Source of the DNA: Vallitaleaceae bacterium
GTDB lineage: Bacteria > Bacillota > Clostridia > Lachnospirales > Vallitaleaceae
Assembly: GCA_027858555.1 (NCBI GenBank)
Contig: JAQICP010000474.1
Coordinates: forward strand, 1-5,967
Length of the DNA stretch: 5,967 nt
Direction of reading: 5' to 3'
Shown here in pieces: positions 1 to 5,076 of the stretch (the stretch's first letter is position 1; every line of letters begins with the position of its first letter). A program made the position numbers and the translations under genes. Under the pieces are notes generated by a model, which saw only the letters and a program-made list of their open reading frames with translations, was not told the DNA's origin and ran no database searches.

Positions 1-920
1 CTTTCCCAGTGTTGTTTTAATTCTTTAAATGCCAGGTCCACTTTAGAAGTGTCTCTATAGCTATGGATCTCTTTTAGTTCAGCTTCGTAATTAGCATACT
101 GACCCAGTTGAGTAATCAGACGAACAGTTTTATCTTTTTCAACAGTGCCCATATGATGGAGCCCTGCTGCAATATTATCTTCACGCAAAGCCAGGTAATT
201 ACTAAGTTCTGCATTTAGCAAGCTCAGTGGTTGCACAAAAGTACCATAACCATTATCACCAAGGAACACTTTTCTATCAGTCTCGAAAGAACTCATTTTA
301 TGATTACTGGTAAAATAATTAATAGCTGTGTCTTTTTTCATAAAAGCAAATTGTTTTAGCAACGTATACTGCCCATCAGTGATTACTTCTGATTGCATTG
401 TCTGTGGCACCCAATCCGCATTATTGAATTGTTTTGCAGCTTCAAAATGGGTGTATTCGATTACTGGAATAATATCAATTTCAACTGCATCTTCTCTGAG
501 ATTCGTCACTGTAATATCTCTAATCTCCCGCTGTGAGCCCATAGGAATAAAAACTCTAACTTCGGTTTTAATACCGCTAATAACTGAAGTGAAGATTGAA
601 TAGCCATTACCGACACGACATTCATATGATTCATATGGTGTGAGTACAGGAATGAAAAATGGTGAAATGAGCTCATAACCATCTGCTTTTTTAATTCTGA
701 TATATAATGTCTCACCTTTAAATGATGAGGATGGTAGTTGGGGGATGTATTTTACAATTCTATTAAGAGCGGGGTCACCTTTACAGATAAGTGCACCACC
801 CGTATGATCCACAAATCCACCAAAATCCAGTCCACCAATATAATTCATCCATTTTACCGGTGTCTTTGGATTGGTAATTACATATTCTTTTTCTTGATCG
901 TTAAAATATCCATACTTCAT
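1..920 (-). CDS. Second GH94 family glycoside phosphorylase, 3' end outside window
   Basis: The frame is open from ATG at 920 to the window edge, giving the first 306 residues. The start is supported by AAAGGAG (928-934) seven bases upstream and by a start MKYGYF that matches the neighbouring cellobiose phosphorylase: 20 of the first 30 residues are identical, including KEYVIT and PKTP. The visible part corresponds to the N-terminal beta-sandwich domain of GH94 enzymes and ends before the linker and the (alpha/alpha)6 catalytic barrel, so the catalytic Asp cannot be inspected. Beyond residue 30 it departs from cellobiose phosphorylase: residues 36-70 (FVDHTGG, then a KYIPQLP segment) replace the RRLTRYRYNNVP region. 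No signal peptide is seen, so it is likely cytoplasmic. Family knowledge says such enzymes split a beta-glucoside (or beta-GlcNAc) disaccharide with phosphate. Laminaribiose or another beta-glucosyl disaccharide are candidate substrates, but specificity cannot be read from this part. It is probably co-transcribed with cbp, or uses a weak promoter in the gap. Confidence 0.9.
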   Translation of the reverse strand, partial: MKYGYFNDQEKEYVITNPKTPVKWMNYIGGLDFGGFVDHTGGALICKGDPALNRIVKYIPQLPSSSFKGETLYIRIKKADGYELISPFFIPVLTPYESYECRVGNGYSIFTSVISGIKTEVRVFIPMGSQREIRDITVTNLREDAVEIDIIPVIEYTHFEAAKQFNNADWVPQTMQSEVITDGQYTLLKQFAFMKKDTAINYFTSNHKMSSFETDRKVFLGDNGYGTFVQPLSLLNAELSNYLALREDNIAAGLHHMGTVEKDKTVRLITQLGQYANYEAELKEIHSYRDTSKVDLAFKELKQHWE

Positions 921-942
921 ATCTAGGCTCCTTTAAGGGATT

Positions 943-965
943 TAGGTGGGCACTATGCCCACCTA
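943..965. repeat. Perfect inverted repeat between the two phosphorylase genes
   Basis: Two 10-base arms, TAGGTGGGCA (943-952) and TGCCCACCTA (956-965), flank a 3-base centre. The arms are GC-rich in an AT-rich gap. Neither strand has a T-run after the stem (on the minus strand the T-run comes before it, the sequence after it is AATCCC), so it does not look like an intrinsic terminator. It lies 23 bases before the start codon of the second GH94 gene, just upstream of its ribosome binding site. It could be an operator or an mRNA hairpin that sets the stability or relative expression of the downstream gene. Confidence 0.75.
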
Positions 966-974
966 CAAAAATTA

Positions 975-1003
975 ATTAGTAAACTTTTGGCATGCTATTT
1001 CAA
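975..1003 (-). promoter_or_regulatory. Weak candidate promoter for the second GH94 gene
   Basis: On the minus strand, TTGAAA (998-1003, five of six matches to the -35 consensus) is followed after 17 bases by ACTAAT (975-980, four of six to the -10 consensus). Transcription would start near 968, placing the 943-965 palindrome within about the first 25 transcribed bases. AT-rich gaps give such matches by chance, so this is a low-confidence call; read-through from cbp is the simpler source of expression. Confidence 0.25.
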
Positions 1004-1005
1004 TT

Positions 1006-1042
1006 CACTAATAAGACTTGCAACAACACCTCTTATTAAGTG
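1006..1042 (-). other. AT-rich stem-loop just after the cbp stop codon
   Basis: CACTAATAAGA (1006-1016) pairs with TCTTATTAAGTG (1031-1042), leaving one bulged base and a 14-base loop. It starts 11 bases past the cbp stop codon. There is no T-run after it on the minus strand, so it is not a convincing terminator. It may be a 3'-end stabilising or processing hairpin in the cbp transcript. Confidence 0.3.
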
Positions 1043-1052
1043 TAGCTACAAT

Positions 1053-3491
1053 TTATCCGAGTACAACATCCACTTTTACAACTGCTTTATCCGTTACTAC
1101 TGGTATGATGTTACCAGCAACTATTACACCATCAACAGTCATAGACTTAACGCCTTTAGAAACGCCACTAGGATTAGTGATTGTTATATCATAATCTGTG
1201 CCTCTAAATGTCCTCTTAACACTATAACCCTTCCAGCTAGTTGGAATACAAGGATCCACTTGTAAACCATCATAGTGTGGTTTGATACCAAGTATCCACT
1301 GAGTGATTGTGATATAGTTCCAAGAAGCTGTTCCTGTTAACCATGAGTTCTTAGCTTCACCTGGGTTGATAGCATCTTTACCCGCTACCATCTGAGCGTA
1401 TATATATGGTTCTGTTCTATGTATTTCACTAATGTCCTCTAAGTAAGCTGGACAGATTTTTTTGTAGATTTCAAATGCTCTATCGCCTCGGCCGAGAACG
1501 GTCTCACCACATGCCACCCATGGGTTGTTATGGCAGAAGATACCCGCATTTTCTTTTAGTCCACCTGGATAGGTTGATATCTCACCAAGTCCAACTTGAT
1601 AACCTGTGTAAGCTGGGTTATTAAGGACCATGCCATAAGGTGTATCTAAGTATTTTTCAGCTGAATCAAGTGCGCGAAGTGCTTCTCCTGTTTCAATACC
1701 GATCTCACCCATAACACACATACCTTGTGGCTCAATGAAGATCTTACCTTCTTCACATTCTTTAGAACCAATCTTCTCACCCATAGCGCCATATGCTCTC
1801 ATGAACCAGTCGCCATCGTAACCGTGAGTCAGAACAACTTTCTTCATGTTATCTATCTCATCTTGCGCTCTCTTAACTTCTGCATCAAGACCTAGTATAG
1901 AACATAGTGCCACATATTCTGGACCGATGTAAGTAAACATACCCGCAATGAATATGGATTCTGCGGTTAACCCGTCTTTTCGGATAACACCTGTTTGGAA
2001 AGATTCTCCTGGGTTTTCTGAATAACAATTCAAGTTCAGACAATCATTCCAGTCAGCTCTTCCAATGAGTGGTAAACCATGTGGTCCTTTATTATTAACA
2101 ACATGATCAAATGAACGTTTAAGATGCTCTAACATGGTTTCAGCCAATTCATCTTTATTCTCAAATGGTACTTGCTCATCTAATATGGTCATGTCACCAG
2201 TTTCTCTAATATAAGCCGCTACGGATAGAACCAGCCATAATGGATCATCATTAAATCCACCACCTAAATCATGGTTACCCATTTTTGTTAGTGGTTGGTA
2301 TTGATGATAAGCACCACCATCAGCCATCTGTGTTGCAGCAAGATCAATGAGACGTTCTCTTGCCCTCTTAGGTATCTGATGTACAAACCCTAGGATATCC
2401 TGATTGGAATCTCTAAAGCCCATGCCTCTTCCAACACCTGATTCGAAATAAGAAGCAGATCTTGACAGGTTGAATGTAACCATACACTGATAGGCATTCC
2501 AGATATTAACCATACGGTTTACTTCTGTTTCTTCTGTATCTACGACGTAATAAGATAACAACTTATCCCAATGTGCTGCAAGATCAGCCATGGCTTTATC
2601 CACTTGCTCATCTGTTTTAAATGCGTCCATCATGGTAAGTGCTTTGTCTTTTTTAATAACTAACTTGCTTTCCCATTTGTCATCTCTTGGATTTTCGATA
2701 TATCCAAGTACAAATATCAATGATTTTGTTTCGCCTGGTGCTAATTCTAATTTTATTTGGTGTGATGCAATTGGAGACCAGCCGATTATGTGACTATTCT
2801 TGGATTGTCCTTCTACAACAACATCTGGCATCTGGACACCGTTGTATAGTCCAATAAAACTTTCTCTATCTGTGTCAAAACCAACGATATCACTATTAAC
2901 CGTGTAGAATGAGTAATGGTCTCTTCTCTCTCTATACTCTGTTTTATGATAGATAGTTGAACCAACCACTTCTGTTTCACCAATGTTGAAATTTCTCTGG
3001 AAGTTAGTCATGTCATCATAAGCATCCCATAAACAAAATTCAATATATGAGAACATATCTAAGTTCTTAGTTTCACTACTGTGGTTTGTCACTTTTAACT
3101 GATGTACTTCTGCGTTCACTCCAAGTGGTACAAAAGACAATTGACTCACTTCTACTTCATTTTTGGCAGACGTAATCACTGAATAACCCATACCATGACG
3201 ACATTCATATGCGTCTAATTCTGTTTTAACAGGCTTAAACCCAGGTGACCAAACTGTATCGCCATCTTTAATATAAAAGTAACGGCCTTCATTATCTACT
3301 GGTACATTATTGTAACGATATCTTGTAAGTCTTCTAAGTCTTGCATCTTTATAGAACGCATATCCTCCTGATGTATTTGAGAATAATGAGAAAAAATCCT
3401 CACTGCCCAAGTAGTTAATCCATGGATATGGTGTTTTCGGTGTAGTTATAACGTATTCCTTATTGATATCATCAAAAAATCCGTATTTCAT
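1053..3491 (-). CDS. cbp: Cellobiose phosphorylase (GH94)
   Basis: Encodes 812 residues, the usual length for cellobiose phosphorylase (EC 2.4.1.20), which converts cellobiose and phosphate to alpha-glucose 1-phosphate and glucose with inversion, in the cytoplasm. The sequence closely resembles the clostridial enzyme from end to end: N-terminal beta-sandwich (about 1-270), linker helices, (alpha/alpha)6 barrel (about 310-740) and C-terminal sheet ending in VDVVLG. GRADWND carries the general acid Asp483, the same number as in the Clostridium thermocellum enzyme as I recall it. GRGMGFRDSNQD (354-365) matches the glucose-subsite segment; His654 in ENAGIFCHNN and Thr719-Gly720 in SWLTGT match phosphate-site residues of the family. 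I chose ATG 3491, not the in-frame ATG at 3521, because MKYGFFDD is the conserved family start and GGAGG lies 7 bases upstream. The gene follows the LacI-type regulator by 2 bases, implying one operon and translational coupling. No signal peptide, frameshift or truncation is seen. Confidence 0.97.
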   Translation of the reverse strand: MKYGFFDDINKEYVITTPKTPYPWINYLGSEDFFSLFSNTSGGYAFYKDARLRRLTRYRYNNVPVDNEGRYFYIKDGDTVWSPGFKPVKTELDAYECRHGMGYSVITSAKNEVEVSQLSFVPLGVNAEVHQLKVTNHSSETKNLDMFSYIEFCLWDAYDDMTNFQRNFNIGETEVVGSTIYHKTEYRERRDHYSFYTVNSDIVGFDTDRESFIGLYNGVQMPDVVVEGQSKNSHIIGWSPIASHQIKLELAPGETKSLIFVLGYIENPRDDKWESKLVIKKDKALTMMDAFKTDEQVDKAMADLAAHWDKLLSYYVVDTEETEVNRMVNIWNAYQCMVTFNLSRSASYFESGVGRGMGFRDSNQDILGFVHQIPKRARERLIDLAATQMADGGAYHQYQPLTKMGNHDLGGGFNDDPLWLVLSVAAYIRETGDMTILDEQVPFENKDELAETMLEHLKRSFDHVVNNKGPHGLPLIGRADWNDCLNLNCYSENPGESFQTGVIRKDGLTAESIFIAGMFTYIGPEYVALCSILGLDAEVKRAQDEIDNMKKVVLTHGYDGDWFMRAYGAMGEKIGSKECEEGKIFIEPQGMCVMGEIGIETGEALRALDSAEKYLDTPYGMVLNNPAYTGYQVGLGEISTYPGGLKENAGIFCHNNPWVACGETVLGRGDRAFEIYKKICPAYLEDISEIHRTEPYIYAQMVAGKDAINPGEAKNSWLTGTASWNYITITQWILGIKPHYDGLQVDPCIPTSWKGYSVKRTFRGTDYDITITNPSGVSKGVKSMTVDGVIVAGNIIPVVTDKAVVKVDVVLG

Positions 3492-3493
3492 CT

Positions 3494-4552
3494 TTATTCC
3501 TCCAAGGTTATAGATTGACAAGTATCTCGTTCATAAAAATTAACTTCATAATTCACTTCTTGTGAAGGGTATATTCCTTGAATCTGCTTGTCTAATATAT
3601 CAATAGCTTTTTGAGCCATGATTTTAAAATCAGGACCGATAGTGGTCAGCTTAGGGTCGGATATCTGTCCATGCAAGGTATTATCAAAACCTATGATTGA
3701 AATGTCTCCTGGTACGTCCAGATTAGCTTCGTGAATTGCATCTATGGCAGCCAGTGCCATAAAATCGTTGGCACTTATAATAGCTGTAGGTTTTATTTCA
3801 CAATCTTTAAGCATTTTTTGAGTATTTGCGTAGGCGATACCAATGTCGAATTCACCTTCAATAATATGATCAGCATTAACATCCAAATCAAGTTCACTCA
3901 TGGCACTCAGGTATGCCTCATATCTGATGTGACCTGACCTTGATAACTCACGGCCCTTGATGAATCCTATAGACCTATGTCCTTTACTATATAAATGTCT
4001 AACTGCGTCTTTGATGCCTTCATAGTCATTGGAATTGATTGTAGATATATGACTATCCTTTGTAAACACCCTGTCTTTATCTGTTAAATCATAATCGAAC
4101 AAAACTACTGACGATGTGATTGTATCCATATGTATTTTCTTTAGGGTATCTAGTTGGGTTCCAATAATCACGCCAGCATCAATACGTTTTTCTAGAAAAG
4201 CTTGCTGTATTTTTTGATACTTGCTTTCTGAAGAAATAATACTAACTAATACATAGTAATCCTTTATACTGGCATAATCTAATAGTAAATCAAGATAGGC
4301 ACCAAAAAAATCATTCATGTATATACGATTGTTTTCACCAAAATCACCTTCGATAATCAAGAACAGACCTATGGTATTGCTCTTCTTACCTGCCAATGTT
4401 CTAGCGTAGGTATTGGGTGAGTAATTATATTCTTTGATTATGTTCATGACTTTTTCTTTGGTATCTGTTGGCACGTTAGGATAATTATTAACGACCCTTG
4501 AAACTGTGCTTCGAGAAACGCCTGCTAATTTTGCAATATCTTCACTTTTCAT
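3494..4552 (-). CDS. LacI/GalR-family transcriptional regulator
   Basis: Encodes 352 residues, a normal length for the LacI/GalR family. The N-terminus is a LacI helix-turn-helix: EDIAKLAGVS, then recognition helix RSTVSRVVNN (14-23), and a hinge helix around PNTYARTLAGKKS (46-58). The rest (about 60-340) is the periplasmic-binding-protein-like sugar-sensing domain, with the family motifs SKGHRSIGFI (189-198), ISANDFMALAAIDAI (259-273) and VPGDISIIGFDN (280-291). The start is supported by AAGGTG (4557-4562), 4 bases upstream. It is the first gene of the leftward operon with cbp, and lies divergent to the GH43 gene. By family precedent it binds a palindromic operator and lets go (or, more rarely, binds) when its sugar is present; cellobiose, another beta-disaccharide or a xylose-containing sugar would fit the neighbours. 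The ligand and whether it also controls the GH43 gene are inference. Confidence 0.95.
   Translation of the reverse strand: MKSEDIAKLAGVSRSTVSRVVNNYPNVPTDTKEKVMNIIKEYNYSPNTYARTLAGKKSNTIGLFLIIEGDFGENNRIYMNDFFGAYLDLLLDYASIKDYYVLVSIISSESKYQKIQQAFLEKRIDAGVIIGTQLDTLKKIHMDTITSSVVLFDYDLTDKDRVFTKDSHISTINSNDYEGIKDAVRHLYSKGHRSIGFIKGRELSRSGHIRYEAYLSAMSELDLDVNADHIIEGEFDIGIAYANTQKMLKDCEIKPTAIISANDFMALAAIDAIHEANLDVPGDISIIGFDNTLHGQISDPKLTTIGPDFKIMAQKAIDILDKQIQGIYPSQEVNYEVNFYERDTCQSITLEE
3499..3503 (-). promoter_or_regulatory. Ribosome binding site of cbp, inside the regulator gene
   Basis: GGAGG on the minus strand lies 7 bases before ATG 3491 and is formed by the last Leu-Glu-Glu codons of the regulator, immediately before its TAA stop. 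It decides the cbp start: the alternative ATG at 3521 lies upstream of this site and would place it inside the coding sequence. Ribosomes finishing the regulator would end right at this site, which suits coupled translation. Confidence 0.85.
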
Positions 4553-4572
4553 ATATCACCTTGTCTTTTATC

Positions 4573-4595
4573 TATGCACCGCATAAAAACTATGC
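4573..4595 (-). promoter_or_regulatory. Three-part inverted repeat with two exclusive hairpins before the regulator
   Basis: On the plus strand TATGC (4573-4577), GCATA (4581-4585) and TATGC (4591-4595) follow one another, so the middle element can pair with either flank. In minus-strand RNA the choice is GCAUA-GUUUU-UAUGC or UUUAUGC-GGU-GCAUAGA, the second reaching seven pairs including one G-U. The element ends about 10 bases before the regulator's ribosome binding site. It could be a small switch in the leader or overlapping operator half-sites; no known riboswitch is recognised. Confidence 0.35.
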
Positions 4596-4629
4596 TACTT
4601 TTCTTATGTCTATCTAATCTGAAAAAACA

Positions 4630-4833
4630 CATCAACACATCAATATATCTCTGACTTGGTTCATAGTTACATCAACATACTAATATATCTCCGACTATGA
4701 TTCATACTCACATCAACATACTAATATACATCCGACTATGGTCCATACTCACATCAACATACTAATATACATTCAACTTTGGTTCATACTCACATCAATT
4801 TCTTAACATATCTCTCACAGTGGTTCGTACTTA
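4630..4833. repeat. Five tandem copies of a 41-bp repeat
   Basis: Units start at 4630 (40 bases), 4670, 4711, 4752 and 4793 (41 bases each). Each starts with CATCAA; the middle three start with CATCAACATACTAATATA. Units 2 and 3 match at 37 of 41 positions, as do units 3 and 4; the outer two have diverged more. Each unit has a central element around TATGRTYCATA, a perfect 5+1+5 palindrome in unit 2 (TATGATTCATA, 4696-4706) and unit 3 (TATGGTCCATA, 4737-4747), degraded in the others. There are no unique spacers. The array fills much of the divergent intergenic region and lies downstream of the predicted leftward promoter, so it is probably part of the regulator leader RNA. Function is unknown; repeated regulator sites, an RNA leader element or simple slippage expansion are all possible. 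Confidence 0.93.
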
Positions 4834-4868
4834 ATATTCTTCAATAAGTATCCCCAACTAAGTAGTTT

Positions 4869-4898
4869 ACTATAATTTATTAGATATTCCGTTGTGAA
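4869..4898 (-). promoter_or_regulatory. Predicted promoter of the regulator-cbp operon
   Basis: On the minus strand TTCACA (4893-4898, five of six to the -35 consensus) is followed after 18 bases by TATAGT (4869-4874, five of six to the -10 consensus). Transcription would start near 4862, giving a leader of about 310 bases before the regulator start and including the whole 41-bp repeat array. This is the best leftward match I found in the intergenic region; it has not been tested against a promoter nearer the gene. Confidence 0.5.
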
Positions 4899-4923
4899 CA
4901 CGCGTTTATTGTATCGCGAATAG
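4891..4923. promoter_or_regulatory. CGCG-containing candidate operator region
   Basis: Two CGCG cores, inside ACGCGT (4900-4905) and TCGCGA (4914-4919), lie 14 bases apart in otherwise AT-rich DNA, overlapping and just upstream of the leftward -35 element. LacI-family operators usually have a central CG, and TGAACACGCGTTTA (4895-4908) loosely resembles such sites and catabolite (cre) sites. The symmetry beyond the cores is poor, so this is only a candidate for a regulator or CcpA site that could act on both divergent promoters. Confidence 0.25.
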
Positions 4924-4980
4924 CCCCATATGTCAATGGCTACCCTAGGAGTTTTAGTCCTTTCAATGCTTTTCTATAAA

Positions 4981-4989
4981 TGCTATAAT
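4981..4989 (+). promoter_or_regulatory. Extended -10 promoter for the GH43 gene
   Basis: TGCTATAAT is a perfect extended -10 element (TGnTATAAT). The -35 region 17 bases upstream (TTTCAA, 4961-4966) is poor, which is common where an extended -10 is present. Transcription would start near 4996, giving a leader of about 80 bases before the GH43 start. Confidence 0.6.
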
Positions 4990-5011
4990 TACAGAAGGAT
5001 TTTTTATGCAC

Positions 5012-5021
5012 ATTGTACAAT
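5012..5021. promoter_or_regulatory. Short palindrome in the GH43 leader
   Basis: ATTGTACAAT is a perfect 10-base palindrome, about 15-25 bases downstream of the predicted transcription start. Its position suits a repressor site, but palindromes this short arise often by chance in AT-rich DNA. Confidence 0.2.
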
Positions 5022-5033
5022 TCATTAATCCTT

Positions 5034-5054
5034 AAATATGCAAACTACATATTT
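5034..5054. promoter_or_regulatory. Inverted repeat just upstream of the GH43 ribosome binding site
   Basis: AAATATG (5034-5040) and CATATTT (5048-5054) form perfect 7-base arms around a 7-base centre, ending 11 bases before AAGGAGG (5066-5072). It could be an operator for a sugar-responsive repressor or a weak leader hairpin. It shares no clear sequence with the palindrome at 943-965 or with the CGCG region. Confidence 0.35.
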
Positions 5055-5076
5055 CTTATAATTTTAAGGAGGACCT

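Noticed and set aside
328..603. Plus-strand open frame of 91 codons
   Set aside because: It lies antisense to the well-supported second GH94 gene and its translation resembles no protein; the same holds for the antisense frames at 738-926, 987-1265, 2590-2793 and 3731-3937, and the minus frames at 506-715 and 5514-5714.
943..965. Intrinsic terminator
   Set aside because: The stem is strong but no T-run follows it on either strand.
3492..3521. An upstream in-frame ATG that would add ten residues (MSIYNLGGIK) to cellobiose phosphorylase
   Set aside because: The added codons overlap the end of the regulator and contain the GGAGG binding site; family members begin at MK(Y/F)GFFDD.
4630..4833. 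CRISPR array
   Set aside because: The 41-bp units follow directly one after another with no unique spacers, and no cas gene is present.
4871..4876. A rightward TATAAT as an extra GH43 promoter
   Set aside because: No acceptable -35 element or TG extension precedes it, and it overlaps the better-supported leftward -10 element.
4553..5076. Known riboswitch or T-box in the intergenic region
   Set aside because: No T-box sequence, known aptamer core or terminator hairpin could be recognised on either strand.
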